Made by a program: the position numbers and the translations under genes. The notes beneath the pieces were generated by a model. It did no database searches, was not told the DNA's origin, and saw nothing but the letters and a program-made list of their open reading frames with translations. Below, piece by piece: positions 41,240 to 50,533 of a stretch of DNA of 64,000 bases. How positions within the stretch are numbered: the first letter of the stretch is position 1; each line of letters starts with the position of its first letter. The stretch comes from Pseudomonadota bacterium. Lineage in GTDB: Bacteria > Pseudomonadota > Alphaproteobacteria > Rhizobiales > Xanthobacteraceae. The stretch covers positions 463,754 to 527,753 of the forward strand of contig JAEYAW010000013.1 of assembly GCA_023404675.1 (NCBI GenBank). The letters run 5' to 3'.

Positions 41240-42334
41240 CTAGCGCTTGCGCCTGGCATGCTCGGCATAGATGAAGTTGTCGTAGCTGGCTTCGCTGATC
41301 CGGTGCCAGAGCAGGATGTCTTCGCGGAACGCTTTCCAGTTCTCATAGATGGTCTTGAAGCTCTCGTTCTTTGCAGCGACTTCGTCGTAGTAGTCGAAGG
41401 CGATGCCGTAAGCTTCCGACAGCATGTCGCGCGGGAAGGGACGCAATTCCGCGCCGAGACCGACCAGATTGCGGAGCGCCGCGCCGTTCTTCGCGTCGTA
41501 GCCGGCGGTAACCAGCGTCATCGATTCGGTGCACGCGACCTCCACCGCCCTCTTGTAATGTGGCGGAAGCTCGTTCCACTTGTTCAGGTTCATGAAATTG
41601 CTGACGAGGACGTTGCCTTCCCACCAGCCCGGATAATAATAGTACTTTGCAACCTTGTAGAGGCCGAGCTTCTCGTCGTCGAACGGGCCGACATACTCGA
41701 CCGCGTCGATCGTGCCGCGTTCGAGCGCCGGATAGATGTCACCCGGCGGGATTCCCTGCGGCACGACTCCCATGCGCTTCATGATTTCGCCGGCGAGGCC
41801 GGAGATGCGCATCTTCAGGCCCTTCATGTCCTCCAGCGACTTGATCTCCTTGCGGTACCAGCCGCCCATCTGCGCGCCGGTCTGGCCGATCGGGTGCGAG
41901 TAGATGTTATAGGTCTTGAAGAAGTCGTTGGTCAGCTTCTGGCCGTCGCCGCGCAGCATCCAGGCGATCTGCTGGCGGGTGTTCAAGCCGAACGGAAGCA
42001 CCGAGGCAAAGCCGAAGGTCGGATCCTTGCCGACGTAGCTGTACGCAGTCGAGATGCCCATCTCCACCGTGCCGTTCTGCACGGCGTCGAGCACCTGCGC
42101 GGCCGGAACGATTTCGCCCGGCCCGAAGAACTGGATCTGGAACTTGCCTTCGGTCAGTTCGCCGATCCGCTGTGTGGCGTTGAAGGTGCCCTCGTGCGAG
42201 ATCGTGAGGTTCTTCGGAAACGCGGAGGCGCATCGCCATTTGATGGTCGGCGAGGACTGGGCGATGGCGGGCGCGGCGACCGCGCTGCCAATTCCGCCCG
42301 CGAGAGCGGCCTTCGTAAACGTTCGGCGATCCAT
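41240..42334 (-). CDS. TRAP transporter solute receptor (DctP family, TakP-like)
   Basis: 364 residues with a twin-arginine signal (MDRRTFTKAALAGGIG...APAIAQ). The region MKGLKMRISGLAGEIMKRMGV, PPGDIYPALERGTIDAVEYVGPFDDEKLG and YYYYPGWWEG matches TakP, the 2-oxoacid (pyruvate and branched 2-oxoacid) receptor of Rhodobacter, in which sodium and the carboxylate bind here. Encoded after the two permease genes on the minus strand, completing a DctQMP set. The match suggests a 2-oxo-monocarboxylate ligand; this is inferred from remembered TakP sequence. Confidence 0.88.
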   Translation of the reverse strand: MDRRTFTKAALAGGIGSAVAAPAIAQSSPTIKWRCASAFPKNLTISHEGTFNATQRIGELTEGKFQIQFFGPGEIVPAAQVLDAVQNGTVEMGISTAYSYVGKDPTFGFASVLPFGLNTRQQIAWMLRGDGQKLTNDFFKTYNIYSHPIGQTGAQMGGWYRKEIKSLEDMKGLKMRISGLAGEIMKRMGVVPQGIPPGDIYPALERGTIDAVEYVGPFDDEKLGLYKVAKYYYYPGWWEGNVLVSNFMNLNKWNELPPHYKRAVEVACTESMTLVTAGYDAKNGAALRNLVGLGAELRPFPRDMLSEAYGIAFDYYDEVAAKNESFKTIYENWKAFREDILLWHRISEASYDNFIYAEHARRKR

Positions 42335-42382
42335 TTGCGATGTTCTCCTCGTTGCTGGGAAACGGAAATCGGGGCGATGTGC

Positions 42383-43810
42383 CTATGGACGTGCGGGAGC
42401 GAGATCGATGCCGTCGAGATCGTCGAGCGCTGGCACGTCCAGCGCATCGAGCTTCCGCTCGATCGTGCTCCGGTCCAGCGAGACATCCCTGTGGATGAAA
42501 TAGGTCACGACCTGCGGGAAGAAGATGATGATGGCGACCAGCAGCAGCTGCAGGCCGATCCAGGGAAGCGCACCCCAATAGATGTCCGAGCTCTTCACTT
42601 CCTTCGGGGCCACGCCGCGCAGATAGAACAGCGCGAAGCCGAACGGGGGATGCATGAAGCTGGTCTGCATGTTGGCGCAGATCAGCAGCGCGAACCAGAC
42701 GAGGTCGATCCCCAGCTTCTCCGCGACGGGTGCGAGCAGCGGGATGACGATGAAGGCGATCTCGAAGAAATCGAGGAAGAACGCCAGGATGAACGTGAAG
42801 ATGGTGACGAAGATCAGAAACCCGGTGCGCCCGCCGGGAAGTGTGTGCAGCAGCTCCTCGATCCAGACGCCGCCATTCACACCCTGAAATACCAGGCTGA
42901 AGCAAGTCGATCCGAACAGGATGAAAATCGACATGGTGGTGATCTGCGTGGTGGAGGTCAGCGCCTGCCGGAGCAGATCCCGGGTGAGCCGGCGATAGAC
43001 GATGGCGAGGATCATGGCGCCGACGGCGCCCATCGCACCCGCCTCGGTGGGAGTGGCGAGGCCGACGAAGATCGTGCCGAGGACCAGAAAGATCAGCCCC
43101 ATCGACGGGACGATGGCCAGGACCAGTTGTTTTGCGAGCGGCCATCCCGACAGCGTCCTCGCCTCCTCGGGCAAGGGCGGCATCCGGTGCGGCTGCAGAA
43201 TGGCGATAATGGCAAGGAAGATCACGAAGATCGCGATCTGCAGGATCGAGGGGCCGATCGCGCCGAGATACATGTCGCCGACCGAACGATTTAGCTGATC
43301 GGCCAGAACGATGAGAACGAGCGAGGGCGGAATGATCTGCGTGATTGTGCCGGATGCGGCGATCACGCCCGTGGCTAACTTCATATCGTAGCCGCTCCGA
43401 TACATGATCGGCAGCGAGATCATGCCCATCGCGATCACCGAGGCGGCGACCGTTCCGGTGATCGCGCCGAGGATGGCGCCGACGATGACGACCGCGAAAG
43501 CCAGCCCTCCGGGTTTGCTGCCGAACAGCTGACCCATGCCTTCGAGCAGATCTTCGGCGAGCCCGCACCGCTCCAGGATCGCGCCCATGAACGTGAAGAA
43601 GGGAATCGCCAGAAGAAGCTCGTTCGAGACGATGCCGAACAGCCGCAGCGGCAGCGCGTTCAGAAAGTCCGGCGTGAACAGACCCGCCGCCGCTCCGGCG
43701 ACGCCAAAGCCAAGGCCGACCGCAGCGAGCGAGAACGCAACAGGAAATCCGATCAGGAGGGTGAGAATCATGCCCCCGAACATCAGCGGGGGAAGCATTC
43801 CGAGTGTCAT
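42383..43810 (-). CDS. TRAP transporter large permease (DctM family)
   Basis: 475 residues, about 12 hydrophobic segments. GAILGAITGTVAASVIAMGMISLPIMYRSGYD (key: GAITGT, MGMISLP) and IIPPSLVLIVLADQLNRSVGDMYLGAIGP (key: IIPPS) are DctM signatures; TPTEAGAMGAVGA is the second-half equivalent. Sodium-driven translocator for the solute bound by the DctP-like receptor. Lies 28 bases after the DctQ gene and 48 before the receptor gene. Confidence 0.93.
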   Translation of the reverse strand: MTLGMLPPLMFGGMILTLLIGFPVAFSLAAVGLGFGVAGAAAGLFTPDFLNALPLRLFGIVSNELLLAIPFFTFMGAILERCGLAEDLLEGMGQLFGSKPGGLAFAVVIVGAILGAITGTVAASVIAMGMISLPIMYRSGYDMKLATGVIAASGTITQIIPPSLVLIVLADQLNRSVGDMYLGAIGPSILQIAIFVIFLAIIAILQPHRMPPLPEEARTLSGWPLAKQLVLAIVPSMGLIFLVLGTIFVGLATPTEAGAMGAVGAMILAIVYRRLTRDLLRQALTSTTQITTMSIFILFGSTCFSLVFQGVNGGVWIEELLHTLPGGRTGFLIFVTIFTFILAFFLDFFEIAFIVIPLLAPVAEKLGIDLVWFALLICANMQTSFMHPPFGFALFYLRGVAPKEVKSSDIYWGALPWIGLQLLLVAIIIFFPQVVTYFIHRDVSLDRSTIERKLDALDVPALDDLDGIDLAPARP

Positions 43811-43838
43811 TTTTGAAGGTCCGTCCCTGAGCGTGCGC

Positions 43839-44369
43839 CTACTGGAGCGGGCGTTCGTAGGCCGCCACGGCCCCGTTCGCGCGAGCGAGTGCGAGAATCC
43901 GCTTGAGAAGCTCCGAGAGGCCCTGAAGGACGAGCAGGCCGAAGCCGACCGGCAGAAGCAGTTTGACCGGCCACACGATCAGTCCTCCGGCATTGCTCGA
44001 TGCCTCACCGCTGGCGAACGACATCAGGAACTGAGGAAGCGAGAGCCAGCTCAGATAGGCGCTCACCGGGATCAGGAAGACGGTCAGTCCGAAGATGTCG
44101 ATCCAGAGCCTGACCCGTGGACTGACGGCGCCGTAGATGAGGTCGACCCGCACATGATTGTTGGTGCGCAGGGCATCGGCGGCGCCCAGCAGCACGACCG
44201 CGCCGAACAGTTGCCACTGAATCTCAAGAAAGGCGTTCGAGGAAAGGTTGAGGGCGTAGCGCGCGACAGCATTGAGTGCGCTGATCAGAACCGAAGCGAG
44301 AACCAGCCAGTTCGCCAGCGTGGCGATGGTCTTCGAGAGCCGATCCACTGCCGAGCTAAAGTTGACCAT
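43839..44369 (-). CDS. TRAP transporter small permease (DctQ family)
   Basis: 176 residues, four TM segments (LANWLVLASVLISALNAVARY, LEIQWQLFGAVVLLGAADALR, LWIDIFGLTVFLIPVSAYLSW, LLLPVGFGLLVLQGLSELLKR). The N-NHVRVDL motif after TM2 is the DctQ hallmark. First gene of the TRAP operon and required for the large permease. Divergent from the Crp/Fnr regulator at 44648; the 278-bp gap holds an inverted repeat at 44579. Confidence 0.92.
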   Translation of the reverse strand: MVNFSSAVDRLSKTIATLANWLVLASVLISALNAVARYALNLSSNAFLEIQWQLFGAVVLLGAADALRTNNHVRVDLIYGAVSPRVRLWIDIFGLTVFLIPVSAYLSWLSLPQFLMSFASGEASSNAGGLIVWPVKLLLPVGFGLLVLQGLSELLKRILALARANGAVAAYERPLQ

Positions 44370-44578
44370 CGGCTGCCCTTTCCTTGCTCAGATGCCTATT
44401 GCGAGTTCTCCTTTGAGGAGTGCGTCCGCCCTTGTGCGGGAATCGAGTCCCGTCGATCGTCAAAAACCCTCGTGCCCACATGGGAAATCGATGTCAGCTG
44501 GATTTGAGCTCATACTGATCGAAACTGACATCGGGCAACTGTCGCGGGCGGGACAATTCAGTGTTGTCGGAAAATTAT

Positions 44579-44593
44579 TGAGATTATATCTCA
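44579..44593. promoter_or_regulatory. 15-bp inverted repeat in TRAP/Crp-Fnr intergenic region
   Basis: TGAGAT-TAT-ATCTCA, perfect arms, 55 bases before the Crp/Fnr gene start and 210 bases before the divergent TRAP operon. Symmetry and size suit a Crp/Fnr-family dimer, and position suits autoregulation. Confidence 0.5.
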
Positions 44594-44647
44594 CTTAGCA
44601 TGGAATTTGCTTTAGGGCTCTGCAGGTGATCCAGGAGGGGAAAGGTC

Positions 44648-45388
44648 ATGAAGAGGAAGACGGTGAGGGAATGCCTGTCCCAGGGGACCTGGTTCCGCGA
44701 GCTGCCTGAAGCGCTGGCGGAACAGATCCTTGCAAAGGGAGTCCCGCTGGAGTTTGGCGATCGCGCCATGATCTACGGAACCGGCGATCGCCCCACGGGG
44801 CTGTATGGCATTCTCTCCGGGAGCGTGCGGCTTGGCACCCACACCGAAGACGGCAAGCAAATCCTGTATCGGGTTCTCAAGCCCGGCGCCTGGTTCGGAT
44901 ATCTGTCCATGCTCGACGACGAGCCGCGGTTTCAGGATGCCGTCTGTGACGTACGCTCTTCGCTTCTGTTCATTTCCGCAACCGCCTACCGCTCGATCGT
45001 CGCGGACGACCCGCACTATGTTCTCCATTTCTCGCGGCTCGCGTGTCAGGATCTGCGGATAGCAATGAATCTGCTGGCGGAAATGAAAGCGACCCCGCTG
45101 CCGAACCGCGTTGCGCAGGTTCTGCTCCAGACGCTGGAGGGGCCGTCCCAGAAGTCGGGCGCATGTCTGCTCACGCAGGATGCGCTGGCGTCGATTGTCG
45201 GGGCCTCGCGCCAGACCATCAATCGCGTGCTGCGAGGTCTGGAAGAGAAGAATCTCATCCATCTTCAATATGGCCGGGTGATCGTCAGCGATATTCGTTT
45301 GCTCGCCGCCGAGGCGGAATGCGATCTGGCCGGGTTGCAATCGCTCCGCCGTATCGGTCATGGCGTGAGCATTGCGTGCGCTCCGTGA
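44648..45388 (+). CDS. Crp/Fnr-family transcriptional regulator
   Basis: 246 residues. N-terminal cyclic-nucleotide-fold domain (MIYGTGDRPTGLYGILSGSVRLG, LKPGAWFGYLSML), dimer helix, then a winged helix with TQDALASIVGASRQTINRVLRGLEEKNLI. The recognition helix reads SRQTINR, so it has Arg where CRP does but Gln in place of Glu, and it is not the FNR ExxSR. No Cys cluster for Fe-S. It may sense a small molecule other than cAMP or oxygen. Divergent from the TRAP operon and upstream of the CoA-ligase operon; either or both could be targets. Confidence 0.92.
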   Translation: MKRKTVRECLSQGTWFRELPEALAEQILAKGVPLEFGDRAMIYGTGDRPTGLYGILSGSVRLGTHTEDGKQILYRVLKPGAWFGYLSMLDDEPRFQDAVCDVRSSLLFISATAYRSIVADDPHYVLHFSRLACQDLRIAMNLLAEMKATPLPNRVAQVLLQTLEGPSQKSGACLLTQDALASIVGASRQTINRVLRGLEEKNLIHLQYGRVIVSDIRLLAAEAECDLAGLQSLRRIGHGVSIACAP

Positions 45389-45597
45389 GCGCCTGCGAGC
45401 GATAGCTCCGACCGCAAAATTCTCGGCGCCGATCGCTGTCGCCATCTGCGGGAGTGCGGGCTGGTGCGCCGTTCCGGACGCAGACGAGGCGGCCCGGCTG
45501 CGGCCCGCTGTCGCGGGTCCGGTCGTCGAAATCCGGAAATCGTCCTGCCGCGCAACAATTGCGCAGTGGCTGCGCTAAATATGTTCAGGCGGTGGCA

Positions 45598-45611
45598 TTG
45601 ACACGGATCAA
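45598..45611. promoter_or_regulatory. FNR/FixK-like box upstream of the CoA-ligase gene
   Basis: TTGACACGGATCAA fits TTGAT-N4-ATCAA with one mismatch, and the FixK2-type TTGA-N6-TCAA exactly. It lies 51 bases before the start at 45663, and a TATAAT hexamer follows at 45643-45648. The first six bases also read TTGACA, so a plain -35 element is an alternative. Confidence 0.5.
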
Positions 45612-45662
45612 CAATTGTAAAAAATAACTGAGAAAGCTTCTCTATAATATTCCCGAGGCAGG

Positions 45663-47435
45663 ATGGGCGTCGCCTTGCGCGAAAGAATCATTGAAGGACC
45701 GGCGCTGAAGCGCCGTTTCCACACCTTGAAGGAGATGTTCGAGGCGACGCTGGCAAAGGTGCCGGATCAGGTCTTCATGCGGGAACGGACGCCGGACGGA
45801 TGGCGCGAGATCAGCTATCGCCAGATGCATGATCTTGCCCGTCGGGTCGGTGCGCTGTTGCGCGATCATGGCCTTTCCGAAGAGCGGCCACTGGCGATCC
45901 TGTCCGGAAACAGTATCGATCATGCGATCTTTTCCTTTGCGGGGATTCTGCGCGGAATTCCCGTGTCTCCGATCTCCGCCGCCTACGCGAAGTTCTCGGA
46001 TCAGACCCGGCTTCGCGCGATCTTCGACATTCTGACGCCCGGGCTGGTGTTCGCGGAATCGGGTGTCGCCTGCGCCAATGGCCTTGGCGTTGCGGACGAG
46101 ATCGGAGCTCTCGTTCTGGTGTCGCGCGAGGCGCGGCCGGCATCGCACGACCGCATCTGGTCGGAACTTACCGGCGCGATACGTGATGACACGCGCGAAA
46201 CCTTGCCCGTGACGCCGCAGACGATCGCGAAGGTGTTGTTCACATCGGGGTCGACCGGTTCGCCAAAGGGCGTGATCGTCACCAACGAGATGTCGTGCGC
46301 CGATCAGGACGGCATCGCCCAGTTCTGGCCGTTCCTCGAAGAGGTGCCGCCTGTCGCGGTCGACTGGCTGCCATGGAGCCATATCTTCGGTGGCAACATG
46401 ATCGTCAATCTCGTCCTGCGCAACGCCGGGACGCTGACGATCGACGAGGGGCGGCCGAACGCGCAGCAGTTCGGCTTGACGATCAGAAACCTGCGCGAAG
46501 TCCGGCCGACCATGCATTTCGGCGTGCCGATCGCCTATCGCGAACTGGCGAACGCGCTGGAGCGCGACGAGACGCTCGCGGCTGCGTTCTTCTCGCGGCT
46601 GCGTCGCATGTTCACGGCGGGCTCTGCGCTCCCGGTCGATGTGTGGGATCGCCTGCATGCACTCGCGGCGAGGCATGGCCGGCCGGATTTCTGTTTTCAT
46701 ATCGGCTGGGGCGCGACGGAGACAGCACCCGTGGTGTCGATGTCGCCGATCCACAATCGCCGCGCCGACAGCATCGGTGTGCCGATCGCGGGAGCGCGGA
46801 TCAAGATGGTGCCGAGCGCCGACAAGCTCGAACTGCGGGTGAGCGGGCCGATGGTGACGCCTGGCTACTGGCGCAGCCCCGATCTGACGAAGAAGGCCTT
46901 CGATGCGGAAGGCTACTATTGCATCGGCGATGCGGGGCGGTTGCTCGACGAGAGCGATCCCGCGCAGGGGATCATTTTCGATGGCCGCACGGCCGAGAAC
47001 TTCAAGCTGTCCAGCGGCACATGGGTGGCCGTGACGGCGCTGACGCTGTCTGTGCTCCAGAGCGGCGCGCCGGTCATTCAGGACGTGGCGATCACCGGAC
47101 AGGACCGCGATGAGATCGGACTGCTGGTGTTTCCAAATCTTGAAGCCTGCCGGTCGCTGACCGGCCTGCACGATGCCGATATGGACGCGCTGGTGCTGCA
47201 CGCGGATGTTCGGGCCTTCATCGTCGAGACAATGCGGAAGGTCAATCGGGGAGGCTCGTCGACGCGCATCATGCGCGCGATGCTGCTGACTGATCGCCCG
47301 AGTGTCGAGCGCGGCGAGATGACGGACAAGGGCTATCTCAATCAGCGCGCAGTGCTGCGCGCACGCGAGGATGCGATTGCCCGTCTATACAGCGATCCCG
47401 ACGGGGATGTGCTCTACGCGCACGCGTCGAGCTGA
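45663..47435 (+). CDS. Feruloyl-CoA synthetase-like acyl-CoA ligase (AMP-forming)
   Basis: 590 residues. AMP-binding P-loop LFTSGSTGSPKGVI (near residue 197), A8-like GDAGRLLDESDPAQGIIFDGRTAENFKL, and the C-terminal EMTDKGYLNQRAV with the catalytic Lys. The segment VDWLPWSHIFGGN and LTIDEGRP closely resemble feruloyl-CoA synthetases (their VDWLPWNHTFGGN as I recall). It would activate a phenylpropanoid or related aryl carboxylic acid to its CoA ester. Followed by an acyl-CoA dehydrogenase and a Liv transporter, which suggests a saturated side-chain acid (dihydro-phenylpropanoid). GAGG ribosome site. Confidence 0.85.
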   Translation: MGVALRERIIEGPALKRRFHTLKEMFEATLAKVPDQVFMRERTPDGWREISYRQMHDLARRVGALLRDHGLSEERPLAILSGNSIDHAIFSFAGILRGIPVSPISAAYAKFSDQTRLRAIFDILTPGLVFAESGVACANGLGVADEIGALVLVSREARPASHDRIWSELTGAIRDDTRETLPVTPQTIAKVLFTSGSTGSPKGVIVTNEMSCADQDGIAQFWPFLEEVPPVAVDWLPWSHIFGGNMIVNLVLRNAGTLTIDEGRPNAQQFGLTIRNLREVRPTMHFGVPIAYRELANALERDETLAAAFFSRLRRMFTAGSALPVDVWDRLHALAARHGRPDFCFHIGWGATETAPVVSMSPIHNRRADSIGVPIAGARIKMVPSADKLELRVSGPMVTPGYWRSPDLTKKAFDAEGYYCIGDAGRLLDESDPAQGIIFDGRTAENFKLSSGTWVAVTALTLSVLQSGAPVIQDVAITGQDRDEIGLLVFPNLEACRSLTGLHDADMDALVLHADVRAFIVETMRKVNRGGSSTRIMRAMLLTDRPSVERGEMTDKGYLNQRAVLRAREDAIARLYSDPDGDVLYAHASS

Positions 47436-47441
47436 AATGGG

Positions 47442-47470
47442 CGATGGCGTTGCCTCTCGCACCGCCATCG
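47442..47470 (+). other. Hairpin between ligase and dehydrogenase genes
   Basis: CGATGGCG and CGCCATCG arms with a 13-base loop in the 64-base gap; no T-run follows. A weak mRNA stem-loop rather than a terminator. Confidence 0.3.
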
Positions 47471-47499
47471 GTCGCTAACCACAAGTCAGGTCGTTTGAG

Positions 47500-49293
47500 A
47501 TGACGTATCACGCCCCCATCGGAGAACTCCGGTCGTATTTGCGCAACTGCACCTCGGCCTTGTCCGGGGCCGGAGCCGGCGACGGGGATCAGCTCGATCT
47601 TGAATCGTTGTCTGCGTTGCTGTCGGAGGCGGGGCGGTTCGCGGGCAGTGTTCTGCTGCCGGCCGACGATTCGCTGGATCGCGTTGGAGCCGCTTACGCC
47701 AATGGAACGGTGCGGACCGCACCCGGACATCGCGAAGCCTATCGCGGTTTCGTTGACGGCGGCTGGATGTCGGTGTCGTTGCCTGCGGAATGGGGCGGGC
47801 AGGCGCTTCCGCTGGCGGTGAACGCCGCATGCCTCGAACTGTGGCATGCCGGCTCCATGGCGTTCGCGATGGGAACGCTGCTGACAATGGGAGCCGTCGA
47901 GACCATCGAGGCTTATGGCACCGACGCGCTGAAGCAGGCCTACCTGCCCAAGCTGACGACCGGCGAATGGGCGGCCACCATGGCCATGACCGAGCCGATG
48001 GCGGGCTCCGATCTGGGCAACATCAGGACCAGGGCCGAGCCGGCCGGCGATGGCACCTATCGCATCTTCGGCACCAAGATCTTCATCTCGTATGGCGAGC
48101 ACGATCTCTCGGAGAATATCGTCCATCTTGTTCTGGCGCGCATGAGCGGCGCGCCGGCGGGCGTTCACGGGCTGTCGCTGTTCGTCGTGCCGAAGATGCT
48201 GCAGTCTGTCTCTGGTCCGGGCGAGCGGAACGATGTCCGCTGCATCGGTATCGAGAAGAAGCTGGGCCAGCACGGCTCGCCGACCTGCGTCATGGCATTC
48301 GGGGAGAATGGCGGCGCGAAGGGCTGGTTGCTCGGGGAGGCCAACAAGGGCCTTCTGGCGATGTTCACCATGATGAATCGCGCCCGGCTCGCGGTGGCGA
48401 CGCAGGGCGTCGCGATGGCCGAGCGCGCATTCCAGAAGTCGTTCTCCTATGCGGCCGAGCGGCAGCAGGGGCGTGCGAAGGACGGGATGGCCATGTCCAT
48501 TGTCCAGCATCTTGATGTCCAGCGCATGCTGGGTCTGATGATGAGCTTCACCTCCGCAGCGCGGGCGATCACGCTGAGCACGGCGGATGCGATCGATCGT
48601 TCGCGGCGTTGCACGAATCCCGAAGAGCGCCGCGAAGCCGAGCTGGAAGCGGATTTCTTGACGCCGCTCGCCAAGGCCTTCTGCACCGACGTCGGATGCG
48701 ATGTGGCCTCGATGGCCATCCAGATTCACGGCGGCAGCGGCTTTGTGGAGGAGACGGGGGTTGCCCGTCTCTGGCGCGATTGCCGGATCGCGCCGATCTA
48801 CGAGGGCACGAACGGAATCCAGGCGATCGATTTCGCGGGCCGCAAGCTGGCGATGGATCAGGGCGAGACGGCGCGGCGTCTGTTGTCCTCATATGAAGCC
48901 GATGCCCGCGCGCTGATGCGTGAGCCATCCTTTGCCGAGGCCGGTGCGCGCCTGCTCGAGGCCTGCGAGAAGGCGCGCGCCGCGACCGAATACATGCTGG
49001 CGAAGCGCGCGACATCTGACGCTCTGGCGGGAGCGACGGACTATCTGCGGCTGTTTGCGCTTGCGGCCGGAGCCGCGCTGCTCGCGCGTGCGTATCTGCG
49101 TGCCGATGAAACCGACACGACCCGCGATCACTTTGCAGCATGTCTCGGGTTCTTCGTCGCCCGCATCCTGCCGGAAACCCGGACGCTTCACGATCTTGTT
49201 CTGGAAGGCGCCGGAGTCACGGCCGTCATCGGCGCACGCTTTGTCGAACTGGGCCCGGATGGCGATGCGTTTGCCGCGCGGCTTGCCGTCTGA
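47500..49293 (+). CDS. Long-form acyl-CoA dehydrogenase
   Basis: 597 residues, the long class (about 590-600) with an extra C-terminal domain. FAD/substrate motifs AATMAMTEPMAGSDLGNI and YRIFGTKIFISYGEHD; GGSGFVEETGVARLWRDCRI and the catalytic Glu in PIYEGTNGIQ (near residue 436). It would oxidise an acyl-CoA to the 2,3-enoyl-CoA, passing electrons to ETF. Follows the feruloyl-CoA-synthetase-like gene in the same direction, so the ligase product is its likely substrate. Ribosome site weak (CAGG). Confidence 0.9.
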   Translation: MTYHAPIGELRSYLRNCTSALSGAGAGDGDQLDLESLSALLSEAGRFAGSVLLPADDSLDRVGAAYANGTVRTAPGHREAYRGFVDGGWMSVSLPAEWGGQALPLAVNAACLELWHAGSMAFAMGTLLTMGAVETIEAYGTDALKQAYLPKLTTGEWAATMAMTEPMAGSDLGNIRTRAEPAGDGTYRIFGTKIFISYGEHDLSENIVHLVLARMSGAPAGVHGLSLFVVPKMLQSVSGPGERNDVRCIGIEKKLGQHGSPTCVMAFGENGGAKGWLLGEANKGLLAMFTMMNRARLAVATQGVAMAERAFQKSFSYAAERQQGRAKDGMAMSIVQHLDVQRMLGLMMSFTSAARAITLSTADAIDRSRRCTNPEERREAELEADFLTPLAKAFCTDVGCDVASMAIQIHGGSGFVEETGVARLWRDCRIAPIYEGTNGIQAIDFAGRKLAMDQGETARRLLSSYEADARALMREPSFAEAGARLLEACEKARAATEYMLAKRATSDALAGATDYLRLFALAAGAALLARAYLRADETDTTRDHFAACLGFFVARILPETRTLHDLVLEGAGVTAVIGARFVELGPDGDAFAARLAV

Positions 49294-49331
49294 AAATCAG
49301 ACAGACCGTTTGTATCGGAGGAGTGGACGTG

Positions 49332-50471
49332 ATGAAGACCGCATTGAAATGGATTGCATTCGGAGCCGCCATGGCACCGGCCGCTGCGTTCGCGCAGGTG
49401 ACGGCGTGTGTCACGGTGTCCGCCTCAGGGCCTGCCGCATCGCTCGGCATTTCCGCCCAGAATACCGTCGCCTTCGTGCCGAAGAAGGCGGGCGAGGCGG
49501 AGATCAAGTATGTCGTCTACGACGACGCCAGCGATCCGACCAACGCGGCGCGCAACGCGCGCAAATGCGTCGAGGATCATAAGGCCGACGTGATTCTCGG
49601 CTCCTCGACCTCGCCGGCTGCTGCTGCGGCGGCTGCCGTCGCGGCCGAGACCGGCACGCCGCTGATCGCCGTGGCGCCCGTCAACGTTCCGCCTCCGGTC
49701 GAGAAGTGGACGTTCCGCACCGCGCAGAAGAACGAGATCATGGCGAGCGCCATCATCGCGCATATGAAGAAGAACAACGTCAAGACGCTGGGATTCATCG
49801 GCTACAACGACGCCTTCGGTGAAGACTGGCTGAACGCGATGAAGGCTCTGCTGAAGGACAGCGGCGTCACCATTGGGCCCGTCGAGCGCTTCGCCCGCAC
49901 CGACACCAGCGTGACCGGGCAGGTGCTCAAGCTCGTCAGCGCCAAGCCCGACGCGGTTCTGATCATCGGGACCGGCACCGGCGCGGCGCTGCCGCCGACC
50001 GCGTTGAAGGAGCGCGGCTACAAGGGCCTCGTCTATCAATCGCAGGGTGCGGGCACGCGGGACTTCATCCGCGTTGCCGGCAAGAACGCCGAAGGCAATC
50101 TGGTCCCGCTCGGAACGGTCGTCGTCGCGAGCCAGCTTCCCGATAGCCATCCGTCGAAGCGGCTCGGGCTTGAATACACCAGGCAGTACGAGGCCGCTCA
50201 TGGCCCGGGCAGCGTCTCGGCGTTCGGCGGCATGCTGTTCGACGCCGGGCAATTGGTCGCGGCCGCCGTGCCGAAGGCGCTCGACAAGGGCAAGCCCGGC
50301 ACGCCGGAATTCCGCGCGGCGCTGCGCGACAACATCGAGGGCCTGCACGAAGTCGTCGGCGTCAACGGTGTCTACAACATGTCGCCGGCCGATCACTTCG
50401 GCCATGACAGCCGCAGCCGCGCGCTGGTTCAGGTCGATGGCGGCGACTTCAAGTTCGTGTCGATGGACTGA
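49332..50471 (+). CDS. ABC transporter substrate-binding protein, Liv type
   Basis: 379 residues from the ATG at 49332 with GGAGGAG upstream; the frame is open 190 bases further back but overlaps the dehydrogenase. Signal peptide MKTALKWIAFGAAMAPAAAFAQ (given in part: FGAAMAPAAAFAQ). Receptor markers VTVSASGPAASLGISAQNTVA and YVVYDDASDPTNAARNARK. Starts a transporter set with the genes at 50534, 51572 and 53326. A strong hairpin follows its stop, likely to keep receptor mRNA in excess. Confidence 0.9.
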   Translation: MKTALKWIAFGAAMAPAAAFAQVTACVTVSASGPAASLGISAQNTVAFVPKKAGEAEIKYVVYDDASDPTNAARNARKCVEDHKADVILGSSTSPAAAAAAAVAAETGTPLIAVAPVNVPPPVEKWTFRTAQKNEIMASAIIAHMKKNNVKTLGFIGYNDAFGEDWLNAMKALLKDSGVTIGPVERFARTDTSVTGQVLKLVSAKPDAVLIIGTGTGAALPPTALKERGYKGLVYQSQGAGTRDFIRVAGKNAEGNLVPLGTVVVASQLPDSHPSKRLGLEYTRQYEAAHGPGSVSAFGGMLFDAGQLVAAAVPKALDKGKPGTPEFRAALRDNIEGLHEVVGVNGVYNMSPADHFGHDSRSRALVQVDGGDFKFVSMD

Positions 50472-50480
50472 CGATCACCG

Positions 50481-50507
50481 TCTCTCCCGCTGTCCGCGGG
50501 AGAGACA
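50481..50507 (+). other. Strong hairpin between receptor and permease genes
   Basis: GTCTCTCCCGC and GCGGGAGAGAC, an 11-bp perfect stem around TGTCC, nine bases after the receptor stop. Only a short T-poor tail (ATTCTCTTCC) follows, so partial termination or protection of the receptor mRNA end is more likely than full termination. Confidence 0.65.
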
Positions 50508-50533
50508 TTCTCTTCCGTCGGAAGCGGTGCGCC

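Noticed and set aside
44648..45388. True FNR oxygen sensor
   Set aside because: No N-terminal Cys cluster and recognition helix SRQTINR rather than ExxSR.
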